This document shows, piece after piece, positions 6,564 through 13,887 of a stretch of 23,984 nt of DNA. The notes beneath the pieces were generated by a model. That model was not told the DNA's origin. It saw nothing but the letters and a program-made list of their open reading frames with translations, and did not search any database. Numbering within the stretch: the stretch's first letter is position 1; every line of letters begins with the position of its first letter. This DNA is from JBCCFK01 sp965262315 (GTDB taxonomy: Bacteria; Actinomycetota; Acidimicrobiia; Acidimicrobiales; UBA8592), in the NCBI GenBank assembly GCA_965262315.1, contig CBDHFJ010000153.1, positions 1 to 23,984 of the forward strand, written 5' to 3'. The translations under genes and the position numbers were made by a program.

Positions 6564-7745
6564 ATGGCCAAACGTCGCCTCGCTCTGCTCCTGTCGATTC
6601 TCGCCCTGGTCGCCATGGCCTGTGGCACCGCCGACGTGGTCGTCACCGGGCCGTCGGTCGAACCCGCGGCCGGGTCGGCCGGGCCGGTCCCGGCCGGCGT
6701 GGTGGACGACGCAAACCCATCCGAGGAGGCCGAGCTCGAGCTGCCTGAAGACTTCAGCTTCGCCCCCTCGGGCGGGGACGAGGAGTCGGCACCCGAGCCG
6801 ACAGGGGACGAGACCGAGCCCCCGGTCGACGAGGCCGCGGCGGGGAGCGGCGGCGACGACGCAGCTCCCACGACGCTGGCGTTCGTGCGACAGGCTGCCG
6901 GGGAGACCGCAGCGAGCGAGACCTACCGGTTCGAGGTCTTCTTCGAGATGTACGTGGCGGACGGCGCGACGGTCTTCGACGTCGCGCCGGTCGATCCGCT
7001 GACCACGGGTGCCGTCGCCGGGGACCGGTCGTGGGTCCGGACCGACATGGCCACCATCTTCGACGCCGTGTTCGCCGCCGCCGGTGGTGGCACCGCCCGC
7101 GAGCTCCTGGGTTCCGACCTGGCGATGGAGGTCATCGCGGATGGCGCGGACGGGCTGTACCTGCGGGCGCCCCTCTTCGCCTCGATGGCCGAGCTGGGTG
7201 TCCTGCCAGGGGCCGAAGACCTCGTCGCGCTCGGCGACGGCTGGGGATTCATCGACCTCGCATCCGCCACGGGCCTGACGGCCGCCGAGCTGGGCGCGCT
7301 GACCGGAGCGCAGACCGGCGCTTCGGCCGACGAGCTGCTGAGCATGATCGACGCGATCGGCGGCGCGGTGACCGAGTTGGGCACCGCAGACGTCCGCGGC
7401 GTCACCACGACGCAGTATCGAGCGGACGTCTCCCTCGCCTCCGTCATGGACGCACAGGGCCTCACCGCCGAGGATCTGGCCGGCATCGCCACGGGGTCGC
7501 TGGACGCACTCTCCATCCCGTTCGACGTCTTCGTCGACGAGGACAGTCGGGTTCGCCGGATGTCGGTTGTCATCGACACCGCCGTGCTCGCCGACCTGAT
7601 CGGCGAGGCCCCGGCGGGCGCTGAAGCTCGTATCGCGACCACGATCGATCTCTACGACTTCGGTGCGGACATCGAGATCGTCGATCCCGCGACCCTGAAC
7701 GCCGTCGACGTGACCGACGCGTTCATCGCCCTCTCGGCCGGCTGA
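6564..7745 (+). CDS. Secreted lipoprotein with an acidic linker, LppX/LolA-like fold suspected
   Basis: The protein has 393 residues. It has a lipoprotein signal peptide (MAKRR, hydrophobic core, lipobox VAMAC with Cys20), so it is probably anchored outside the membrane. Residues 25-100 are an acidic, Pro/Gly-rich linker. The remainder (about 104-390) alternates beta-strand-like text (YRFEVFFEMYV, TTTQYRADVSL, RMSVVIDTAVL) with helices, consistent with the LppX/LprG or LolA-like lipid-binding fold; this is inferred from pattern, not motif. The ATG has a GAGGGGG ribosome site. Its stop lies in a GGCCGG/CCGGCC hairpin (7736-7753), and another hairpin follows at 7776-7795. Confidence 0.75.
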   Translation: MAKRRLALLLSILALVAMACGTADVVVTGPSVEPAAGSAGPVPAGVVDDANPSEEAELELPEDFSFAPSGGDEESAPEPTGDETEPPVDEAAAGSGGDDAAPTTLAFVRQAAGETAASETYRFEVFFEMYVADGATVFDVAPVDPLTTGAVAGDRSWVRTDMATIFDAVFAAAGGGTARELLGSDLAMEVIADGADGLYLRAPLFASMAELGVLPGAEDLVALGDGWGFIDLASATGLTAAELGALTGAQTGASADELLSMIDAIGGAVTELGTADVRGVTTTQYRADVSLASVMDAQGLTAEDLAGIATGSLDALSIPFDVFVDEDSRVRRMSVVIDTAVLADLIGEAPAGAEARIATTIDLYDFGADIEIVDPATLNAVDVTDAFIALSAG

Positions 7746-7795
7746 CTCCGGCCACCGCCGACGCCTCACGCATTCGCCCGTCGTACGGGACGGGC
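7736..7795 (+). terminator. Two hairpins after the lipoprotein gene, possible terminator
   Basis: GGCCGG at 7736-7741 pairs with CCGGCC at 7748-7753 across the stop codon. GCCCGTC at 7776-7782 pairs with GACGGGC at 7789-7795. There is no U-tract, but U-less terminators are common in Actinobacteria. The second hairpin lies immediately before the next promoter and could instead be an operator. Confidence 0.4.
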
Positions 7796-7801
7796 ATCGT
7801 C

Positions 7802-7807
7802 GACAAT
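7802..7807 (+). promoter_or_regulatory. -10 element of the beta-lactamase-fold gene (leaderless)
   Basis: GACAAT is followed by 6 nt and GTG 7814, with no ribosome binding site. The hairpin at 7776-7795 sits in the -35 to spacer region. Confidence 0.45.
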
Positions 7808-7813
7808 GGGCGC

Positions 7814-9118
7814 GTGGCAGTGGCGGGCGGGACAGCGGTCGGTTCGACGGGAGGTGGCCGTCGATGGTCGCGCGCGGTGCTCGGCGTGGTCGCAGCGACC
7901 ACGATCGCGGCGGCAACCAGCCAGACGGCTGACGACATCGAGGTCACCCCGGTGGATGTGGTGGTTGGTGGGGTGGTGGAGGGCCGGGCACGGGTTGTGA
8001 CGCCTGGGTCGGAGGCTGCCCTGGTGGATGATGGGGTGGTGGTTGGTGGGGTGGTGGATGATCGGGTGGTCGAGGGCCGGGCACGCGTCGCGGCGCCTGG
8101 GTCGGAGGCTGCCCCGGTGGATGATGGGGTGGTGGTTGATGGGGTGGTGGATGATCGGGTGGTCGAGGGCCGGGCACGGGTCGCGGCGCCTGGGTCGGAG
8201 GCTGTCCCGGTGGATGATGGGGTGGTGGAACCCGGATCGTGGCCTTCGTCGAGGGAGGCCGCCGTCGCGGGCCAGGTCCTCGCCCGTCCGTCCGACCCCG
8301 AACCGGTCGAGCAATCGGACGTCGAGCTGGAGCGTCTGCTCACGGAGCTCGTGTCCGACCTCGACCCCGAAGGCACGGGCACCGTGGCCATCTCGGTGGC
8401 GTGGGCGGACCAGACCGTGTCGGTCAACGGCGACCGCGCGGTGGATTCGGCCAGCTCGGCCAAGCTCTACTGGGCAGCCGCTGCGTTGGCGGCCGCCCCG
8501 GACCCCGAGGCCCTCGAGGCCGACGGCCTCGCCGCCTTCGAGGTGTCGGACAACGACGCTGCGGGACGGCTGATCGACGCCGCCGGCGGCGTCGATGCGG
8601 TCAATGCCTTCACCGCCTTCGTCGGGCTCGAGGCGACGTCGCTGTCGGCGTGGTCGTACGGGATCGATCGGCAGGCCTCCGACCGAGCGGATCGGGGGCT
8701 CGACAACATCACCTCCACCGACGAGCTCGTCCGATTCGCGACGGCGCTGAGCGCCGGTGACCTCCTCGACGATGATCGGCGCCAGGTGCTGTTGCGTTGG
8801 ATGACGTCGACGCCGGACGACCTGGCGTCGAGCAACGGCCTCGACGGCGTCCTCACCGATCGGCTGCCGGCACCCGTGGCCGCCGCGACCGCGCACAAGG
8901 CGGGGTGGCTCCGCCCGGGGTGTTGCACCCGGATCCGGCACGTGGTGGTCGCCGTCGGGATCGTGCCGCGACGCGATGGCGAGCACCTGCGCGTGGCTGT
9001 GGCGGCGCAGGACAGTCCGGACTTCGACCGGGCCGTTGGCTGGCTCTCCGAAGCCGTGTGCCGGGTGTGGGTCGCCGTGGAGCGCCTGGACGTGACCTGC
9101 GTGCCGACTCAGGAGTGA
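7814..9118 (+). CDS. Exported beta-lactamase-fold serine hydrolase with an N-terminal tandem-repeat stalk
   Basis: The protein has 434 residues. A signal or anchor helix (about 17-37) is followed by a low-complexity region (about 44-140) of 31-residue repeats encoded by a 93-bp DNA repeat. The C-terminal domain (about 170-430) has the class A beta-lactamase/penicillin-interactive order: S214-S-A-K217 (SxxK), S245-D-N247 (SDN), LDNITSTDELVRF in place of the 'RDTTTP' segment, and H361-K-A-G364 (KTG box). No glutamate matching E166 of the omega loop is visible (YGIDRQASDRADRG), so true beta-lactam deacylation is doubtful. It may be a cell-wall or ester hydrolase, or a binding protein (inference). 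The 3' end overlaps the convergent S9 peptidase gene by 10 bp. Confidence 0.8.
   Translation: MAVAGGTAVGSTGGGRRWSRAVLGVVAATTIAAATSQTADDIEVTPVDVVVGGVVEGRARVVTPGSEAALVDDGVVVGGVVDDRVVEGRARVAAPGSEAAPVDDGVVVDGVVDDRVVEGRARVAAPGSEAVPVDDGVVEPGSWPSSREAAVAGQVLARPSDPEPVEQSDVELERLLTELVSDLDPEGTGTVAISVAWADQTVSVNGDRAVDSASSAKLYWAAAALAAAPDPEALEADGLAAFEVSDNDAAGRLIDAAGGVDAVNAFTAFVGLEATSLSAWSYGIDRQASDRADRGLDNITSTDELVRFATALSAGDLLDDDRRQVLLRWMTSTPDDLASSNGLDGVLTDRLPAPVAAATAHKAGWLRPGCCTRIRHVVVAVGIVPRRDGEHLRVAVAAQDSPDFDRAVGWLSEAVCRVWVAVERLDVTCVPTQE
7973..8227 (+). repeat. 93-bp in-frame tandem repeat (2.7 copies)
   Basis: Units run 7973-8065, 8066-8158 and 8159-about 8227, the last truncated; a partial unit precedes at about 7947. 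Each full unit encodes VVEGRARVAAPGSEAAPVDD followed by GVVVDGVVDDR. Units differ by only a few bases. Each contains an internal sub-repeat of GATGATGGGGTGGTGG-type text with several runs of three or four G on the plus strand. The unit length is a multiple of three, so copy changes keep the frame. The pattern fits replication slippage or unequal crossover. Confidence 0.9.
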
Positions 9119-11205
9119 GGCTCGGCCAGATGCTCGCCGAGGAATGCGGCCTGGAGGCGCAGCAGGTTCTCGGCCACCGTCTCCTGGGGGGTCATGTGCG
9201 TCACGCCCGAGAGCGGGAGGACCTGGTGGGGCCGACCCGCCTCGAGGAGCGCACGTGACAGGGCCAGCGTGTGCGCCACCACGACGTTGTCGTCCGCGAG
9301 CCCGTGGATGAGCAGCAGCGGACGGCTCAGCTGCGCCGCCTCGGCGGTCAGGTCGGTGCGCGCGTAGTGCTCCGGATACAGATCGGGGTGGCCGAGGTAG
9401 CGCTCCGTGTAATGCGTGTCGTACAGCAGCCAGTCCGTCACGGGAGCGCCCGCCACCGCCGCGTGGACCCGATCCGGTCGGCGGAGCACGGCCAGCGCGG
9501 CGAGGTAGCCGCCGAACGACCATCCCCGGATGCCGACACGGTCGAGGTCGAGACCGGGGAAGTCGGCAGCAGCGGCGTCGAGGGCTTCGATCTGGTCGTC
9601 GAGCACCGGCTGGGCCAGGTCGCCCCAGACGGCTCGTTCGAACGCCGGCCCCCGGCCCGGCGTACCGCGACCGTCCGCGACGACCACGGCGTACCCCTGG
9701 TCGGCGAACCACTGTGAGGCGCCGAACATCGCCCGAGCCTTCTGGACCCGCTGAGCGTGGGGGCCACCGTATGGATCCAGCAGCACGGGGAGCGGGGTGT
9801 CGCGTTCGGCGCCCTCGGGCAACAGGACCGCGACCTCGAGGTCGCGGTCGGTGCGGCGGGCGAAGTGCACGGTGGGGGTCAGGGCGGGCGGTTCGGCCAG
9901 GTTCTCGATGGTCCCGACCTCCTCACCCGATCGCAGCACGCGCATGGCCGTGCCGTCGTGGTCCAACGACGCGTGGGTCACCACGATCACGTCGCCTGCG
10001 GTGCTCGCGCCGTGGACGCCAGGGGTGTTGGTGAGGCGGGTCACCGACCCGTCGAGGTCGACGTGGACCAAGTGGGTCTCGCTGGCCACTCCGTCGAGTG
10101 ACGCCGTGGCCAGGATGCCGTCCGCGTCCGCCTGCACGACGGCCCGGATCTGGAGCTCGTCGCCGGTGAGCGACTCGCCGTCGACGACCAGCCGACGGGC
10201 GGCGCCGCGGTCCTCGACCGTCAACAGCTTTCCGTCGATCCACGCCGGCGCGCCGGGCACGATCTCGGTCCAGTGCTCGTCGGACCAGCGGTACACCTCG
10301 GTGCAGCTGCCGGTGGCGGGGTCGACGGTGAGCACCGCGGTGATCCGCTGGTCGCGCGGCTGCACGACCAACGTGGCCAGGTCGCGTGGGGCCCACGAGG
10401 CATCGGCGAGGTACTCCCACTCGCCGGCGGCATTCCACGCGACGTCCATGGTGGGGCCGTCGAGGGTGTGGATCTCCAGCGTCACCGAGGCGTTGGAGGT
10501 GCCTGCGCCCGGATAGCGGATCGCCGTGGGGGGGCTGGCGGGTTCGACGGGGCTGGCGATGTGCCACTCGTCGACGTCAGTGCTGTCGACCCGGGCCACC
10601 AGGAGCCGGTGGCCGTCGGGCGCCCACCAGTAGCCGCGGCTACGGCGCATCTCCTCGGCTGCGATGAAGTCCGCGAGCCCGAAGGTCACGAGCGGATCGT
10701 CGGACCCGGCGATCAGCCGGTCACCGGCCTCGAGGTTGGTGACCCGGAGGTCCCCGGCGGAGACATAGGCGACGTTGGCGCCGGTGGGGTCCGGTCGAGG
10801 GTCGAACACCCCGCTGACCGCGGGCAGGCCGGCGGTCTCGCCGGTGACGAGATCGGTGGAGAACAAGCGCCCTCCCAGCGAGTAGACCGCGCCGGTGACG
10901 GCCGGGTTCGTCGCATAGCCGACGATGCCGCCACCGGCCTCCCGAGCCCGTTCGCGGCGTGCCCGCTCTTCGGGTGAGAGCTCCTGGTCGGCTCCTTCGG
11001 CGAGCAGCTCGTTCGGGTCGGCCACGAGGCGAGCCGAGCCGGTCGCGACGTCGTGGACCCACAGGCGGTTCACGGGGTCGTCGCCGCCCAGGGAGCGGAG
11101 GAAGACGATCCGCTCGCCGTCCGGTGACACCGTCAGGTTGCGCGGTGCCCCCAGCGTGAACCGGCGGGTGCGGGCCTGCTGACGGGGGAAGTCGGCGCTG
11201 CTCAT
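9109..11205 (-). CDS. S9 family peptidase, dipeptidyl-peptidase IV-like
   Basis: The protein has 698 residues. An N-terminal beta-propeller (about 15-440; NLTVSPDGERIVFLRS is the first blade) contains AAEEMRRSRGYWWAPDG. Its paired Glu184-Glu185 match the double-Glu motif by which DPP-IV enzymes hold the substrate amino terminus. The alpha/beta hydrolase domain has GWSFGGY (Ser563), HGLADDNV (Asp638) and GVTHMTP (His670), giving a complete triad. It likely removes N-terminal dipeptides. No signal peptide is evident, so a cytoplasmic location is likely. I chose ATG 11205 over 11211 or 11250 because TACACC lies 6 nt upstream. The gene diverges from the acyl-CoA dehydrogenase across an 84-bp promoter region. 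Confidence 0.93.
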   Translation of the reverse strand: MSSADFPRQQARTRRFTLGAPRNLTVSPDGERIVFLRSLGGDDPVNRLWVHDVATGSARLVADPNELLAEGADQELSPEERARRERAREAGGGIVGYATNPAVTGAVYSLGGRLFSTDLVTGETAGLPAVSGVFDPRPDPTGANVAYVSAGDLRVTNLEAGDRLIAGSDDPLVTFGLADFIAAEEMRRSRGYWWAPDGHRLLVARVDSTDVDEWHIASPVEPASPPTAIRYPGAGTSNASVTLEIHTLDGPTMDVAWNAAGEWEYLADASWAPRDLATLVVQPRDQRITAVLTVDPATGSCTEVYRWSDEHWTEIVPGAPAWIDGKLLTVEDRGAARRLVVDGESLTGDELQIRAVVQADADGILATASLDGVASETHLVHVDLDGSVTRLTNTPGVHGASTAGDVIVVTHASLDHDGTAMRVLRSGEEVGTIENLAEPPALTPTVHFARRTDRDLEVAVLLPEGAERDTPLPVLLDPYGGPHAQRVQKARAMFGASQWFADQGYAVVVADGRGTPGRGPAFERAVWGDLAQPVLDDQIEALDAAAADFPGLDLDRVGIRGWSFGGYLAALAVLRRPDRVHAAVAGAPVTDWLLYDTHYTERYLGHPDLYPEHYARTDLTAEAAQLSRPLLLIHGLADDNVVVAHTLALSRALLEAGRPHQVLPLSGVTHMTPQETVAENLLRLQAAFLGEHLAEPHS

Positions 11206-11241
11206 GGCCATGGTGTAGCAGGCCGGACGGTCGCTGCCTCG

Positions 11242-11260
11242 ATCTGACACCTCGTCAGAT
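11242..11260. promoter_or_regulatory. Operator-like inverted repeat ATCTGAC-N5-GTCAGAT
   Basis: ATCTGACACCTCGTCAGAT is a perfect 7-bp inverted repeat with a 5-nt spacer. It has the same arms and spacer length as the element at 1233-1249. It lies 15 bp before the TACGCT -10 of the acyl-CoA dehydrogenase, over its -35 region, and 24 bp upstream of the peptidase's candidate -10 on the other strand. Confidence 0.75.
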
Positions 11261-11275
11261 TCGCGGGCTGCTGAC

Positions 11276-11281
11276 TACGCT
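11276..11281 (+). promoter_or_regulatory. -10 element of the acyl-CoA dehydrogenase gene (leaderless)
   Basis: TACGCT is followed by exactly 8 nt and GTG 11290, the same geometry as TACACT/GTG at 1260-1274. No ribosome binding site is present. Confidence 0.6.
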
Positions 11282-11289
11282 CGGCCTCC

Positions 11290-12513
11290 GTGAGTGAGCC
11301 CACTGCCATGTCTGACGTCGAGCGGGCGTACCGAGCCGAGGCCAGGACCTGGCTGCTGGCCAACACCGACCCGGTCGAGGAGGACACCGGCTTCGCCACG
11401 CTCCACTGGATGCCCGAGCCCGGGGCCCAGGACGCGCATCACGCCCGCTCGCAGGCGATGCAGCGCAAGCTGTACGACGCCGGCTACGTGGGCATCACCG
11501 TGCCCGCCGCGTACGGCGGCCAGGGCGGAGAGGCCTGGATGACACGGGCCTTCCGCGAGGAGGCCGCCGACCGGAACGTCAACACGGGGTTCTTCAACTC
11601 GATCATCGCGATGACCTCGCCGGCGCTGCTGCGCCATGGCACCGAGGAACAGAAGCAGGCCCATCTGCCGACGCTGCTGAGCGGTGATGTGAGCTGGTGC
11701 CAGCTCTTCTCCGAGCCGGGGGCCGGCAGCGACCTGGCCGGGCTCGCGTGTCGGGCCGAGCTCGATGGCGACGAGTTCGTGATCAACGGTCAGAAGGTGT
11801 GGAACTCGGCGGCCATGTACGCCGACATGGGCATCCTGCTCGTGCGGACCGACCCCACGGCCGTGAAGCATGCCGGCATCACGTTCCTGTTGTTCGACAT
11901 GCGTCAGCCGGGGGTCGAGGTGCGGCCGCTGGTCCAGGCCAACGGCGCCGGCCATTTCGCGGAGGTGTTCCTCAGCGATGCGCGGTGCCATGTCGACAAC
12001 GTGCTCGGCGAGATCGACGGCGGTTGGGTGCCGACCCGGGTGGTCATGGCGAACGAGTCGGCGATGATCGGGGGCTCGGCCGCCAATCGGGTGGCGAAGT
12101 TGGTCGAGCTCGCCCGGATGGCGGGTGCGACCCACGATCCGACGATTCGTCAGGCCCTGGCCGATCTGCACACCCGGGATCGGATCATCAAGCTCCTGTC
12201 GGAGCAGATCAGCGCCGCTGCCAGGCGGGGCGAGGTGCCGCCCATCCATCCGTCGATCGTGAAGCTCTACATCGCCGAGAACCGGCGGCGCGAGGGGGAC
12301 CTGGCGATGCGGCTGATGGGTCCGGCGGGGACGGCATCCACGCACGAGGCGTCCGAGTGGGCGATGGAGCAGTTGGTGGCGCGGTATCCGATCTCGATCG
12401 GGGGTGGGACCGACGAGGTCCATCACAACAACCTGGGGGAGCAGGCGCTGGGCCTGCCGAGAGACATCCGCCCCGACAAGGACGTCCCCTGGAACGAGGT
12501 GCCCCGCTCCTGA
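11290..12513 (+). CDS. Acyl-CoA dehydrogenase (steroid/branched-chain FadE type)
   Basis: The protein has 407 residues in the acyl-CoA dehydrogenase fold: an alpha N-domain (GITVPAAYGGQGG at 68-80), a beta FAD/substrate loop (WCQLFSEPGAGSD at 136-148, KVWNSAAMYAD at 169-179), and an alpha C-domain ending GGGTDEVHHNNLGEQALGLP. It would oxidise an acyl-CoA to its 2,3-enoyl form, passing electrons to ETF. The MCAD-type glutamate (E376, 'YEGT') is Gly here (IGGGT). Glu256 in MANESAMIGG aligns with the alternative base position of isovaleryl/long-chain enzymes. The C-terminus (RDIRPDKDVPWNEV) is common in actinobacterial steroid or bulky-acyl enzymes. The shared operator links it to the HMGCS/thiolase unit. 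Confidence 0.93.
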   Translation: MSEPTAMSDVERAYRAEARTWLLANTDPVEEDTGFATLHWMPEPGAQDAHHARSQAMQRKLYDAGYVGITVPAAYGGQGGEAWMTRAFREEAADRNVNTGFFNSIIAMTSPALLRHGTEEQKQAHLPTLLSGDVSWCQLFSEPGAGSDLAGLACRAELDGDEFVINGQKVWNSAAMYADMGILLVRTDPTAVKHAGITFLLFDMRQPGVEVRPLVQANGAGHFAEVFLSDARCHVDNVLGEIDGGWVPTRVVMANESAMIGGSAANRVAKLVELARMAGATHDPTIRQALADLHTRDRIIKLLSEQISAAARRGEVPPIHPSIVKLYIAENRRREGDLAMRLMGPAGTASTHEASEWAMEQLVARYPISIGGGTDEVHHNNLGEQALGLPRDIRPDKDVPWNEVPRS

Positions 12514-12546
12514 CACCCGCCGACGTCGCCCCACGCTGAGTGGCGC

Positions 12547-12582
12547 ACCTGTAACGGTCTCTGGGACCGTTGCAGGTCCCAG
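12547..12582. repeat. Palindrome 1: hairpin with an overlapping alternative hairpin
   Basis: ACCTGTAACGGTC at 12547-12559 pairs with GACCGTTGCAGGT at 12565-12577, 13 bp with one G-T wobble. The right arm can alternatively join CTGGGACC (12561-12568) pairing with GGTCCCAG (12575-12582), 8 bp with a 6-nt loop. The two foldings exclude each other. It lies 34 bp after the acyl-CoA dehydrogenase stop, so it could act as its terminator. Confidence 0.7.
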
Positions 12583-12616
12583 GATCTCGCGGCCGAGTTG
12601 GAGTCTCGGCATCCCG

Positions 12617-12649
12617 AACCTGCAACGGCCTCTGAGGCCGTTGCAGGTT
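12617..12649. repeat. Palindrome 2: perfect 15-bp inverted repeat, 3-nt loop
   Basis: AACCTGCAACGGCCT at 12617-12631 and its exact complement at 12635-12649 flank CTG. The core CCTGCAACGGCC...GGCCGTTGCAGG matches palindrome 1, with one stem pair changed on both arms (C-G here, T-A there). The two centres are about 71 bp apart. The region 12514-12705 has no gene; these palindromes are its main content. It resembles a dispersed REP-like or terminator element (inference). Confidence 0.75.
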
Positions 12650-12693
12650 GCTCACTGGGCGTGGTCGCCGAGAGCGGGGCCGTCGGGAGTGCG

Positions 12694-12699
12694 TAGGAT
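12694..12699 (+). promoter_or_regulatory. -10 element of the epoxide hydrolase gene (leaderless)
   Basis: TAGGAT is followed by 6 nt and ATG 12706. A CGGGG immediately before the ATG is too close to serve as a ribosome site. Confidence 0.5.
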
Positions 12700-12705
12700 C
12701 CGGGG

Positions 12706-13866
12706 ATGGAGCCCACACCGTTCGTCGCCGAGATCCCTGCCGAGGTGCTGGCCGATCTCCGTACCCGCCTGCACGCGACCCGATGGCCGCCGGTCATCGG
12801 CGAGGACGACTGGCGGTACGGCGTTCCCGGGGCCTGGCTTCGAGACATGGTCGACTACTGGGCCGACGAATGGGACTGGTCGGCGCAGGCCGAGGCGATG
12901 AACCGATGGCAGCACCACCGGGTCGAGATCGACGGCGTCCTGATCCACTACCTGCACGCCCCCGCAGCGAACCCCGACGCCCCGCCGCTCGTCCTGACCC
13001 ACGGCTGGCCCTGGACCTTCTGGGACTTCCAGGACGTCATCGGCCCGCTCAGCCGCCCCGAGGACCACGGCGGCGACGCCGCCGACGCGTTCAACGTGTA
13101 CGTGCCCTCGCTCCCGGGTTTCGGGTTCTCGACCCCGCTCACCACGGCCGGAGTCGACGTCGCGCGCATCGCCGAGCTGTGGGTGCGCCTCATGACCGAG
13201 GTCCTCGGCCACGAGCGGTTCTGCGCCCATGGCGGCGACTGGGGCGGGCTGGTCACGTCGCAGCTCTCGCACGCCCACGCCGACCGGCTCATCGGTGCGC
13301 ACCTGGCGATCGCGTTCATCCCAGGCGTGAACCGCAGCGCTCTTCCGGACACCGCCTGGGCGGCCGACGAGCAATGGATGCTCGATCGCAACCGCGAATC
13401 CGAGCCCGTCATCCGCAGCCACGTCACCGTGCACACCCTGGACCCCCAGACCCTGTCGTACGGGTTGATGGACTCGCCGGTCGCCACGGCCGCGTGGATC
13501 TGGGAGCGGCGACGGAACTGGTCCGACTGCGATGGCGACGTCGAGACCGCGTTCTCGCGGGACCATCTCTGTACCACCGCGGCCCTCTACTGGTGCACGG
13601 GCGCGATCGCTTCGTCGCTGCGGCTGTACCACGAGCAGTTCACCAAGTCCTGGGCCGTGCTCCACGACCGCACGCCGCGGCTCGAGGCGCCGACGGCCAT
13701 GGCCGTCTTCCCGAAGGACGTCGTGCACCTGCCACGCTCGGTCATGGAGGAGTACTGCGACCTGCGCCAGTACACCGTGATGCCCGCGGGAGGGCACTTC
13801 GGCGCAGCGGAGCAACCTGCCCTGCTGGTCGACGACCTGCGCGCCTTCTTCCGTCCGCTCCTCTGA
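12706..13866 (+). CDS. Epoxide hydrolase family protein (EHN domain plus alpha/beta hydrolase)
   Basis: The protein has 386 residues. The N-terminal EHN domain (about 4-105; 'FVAEIPAEVLADLRTRLHATRWP', W56/W58) precedes an alpha/beta hydrolase core. The oxyanion motif is HGWPWTFWDF (H99-G-W-P). The nucleophile is Asp178 in HGGDWGG, and the catalytic His is H364 in AGGHFGAAEQP. A lid with tyrosine/tryptophan-rich text (TAALYWCTGAIASSLRLYHE) can supply the epoxide-activating tyrosines. The expected length is 380-400 residues. It would open epoxides to vicinal diols in the cytoplasm; the natural substrate is unknown. It is monocistronic and converges with the PhyH gene, 21 bp apart. Confidence 0.9.
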   Translation: MEPTPFVAEIPAEVLADLRTRLHATRWPPVIGEDDWRYGVPGAWLRDMVDYWADEWDWSAQAEAMNRWQHHRVEIDGVLIHYLHAPAANPDAPPLVLTHGWPWTFWDFQDVIGPLSRPEDHGGDAADAFNVYVPSLPGFGFSTPLTTAGVDVARIAELWVRLMTEVLGHERFCAHGGDWGGLVTSQLSHAHADRLIGAHLAIAFIPGVNRSALPDTAWAADEQWMLDRNRESEPVIRSHVTVHTLDPQTLSYGLMDSPVATAAWIWERRRNWSDCDGDVETAFSRDHLCTTAALYWCTGAIASSLRLYHEQFTKSWAVLHDRTPRLEAPTAMAVFPKDVVHLPRSVMEEYCDLRQYTVMPAGGHFGAAEQPALLVDDLRAFFRPLL

Positions 13867-13887
13867 CGATCCGTCTCGGCGGGCCGG

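Noticed and set aside
5652..7916. Very long minus-strand open frame opposite the isomerase and lipoprotein genes
   Set aside because: It is antisense to two well-supported genes, and its translation is rich in Arg/Gly/His with no domain pattern; it arises from GC-rich third positions.
7973..8227. CRISPR-like or mobile repeat array
   Set aside because: The units abut directly with no unique spacers and stay in the reading frame of a real gene, so this is a coding minisatellite.
7766..9712. Long minus-strand open frame across the beta-lactamase-fold gene into the peptidase
   Set aside because: Composition is Arg/Pro-rich and repetitive (PIIHHPINHHP-type text from the DNA repeat). It crosses the true genes on both strands and has no recognisable domain.
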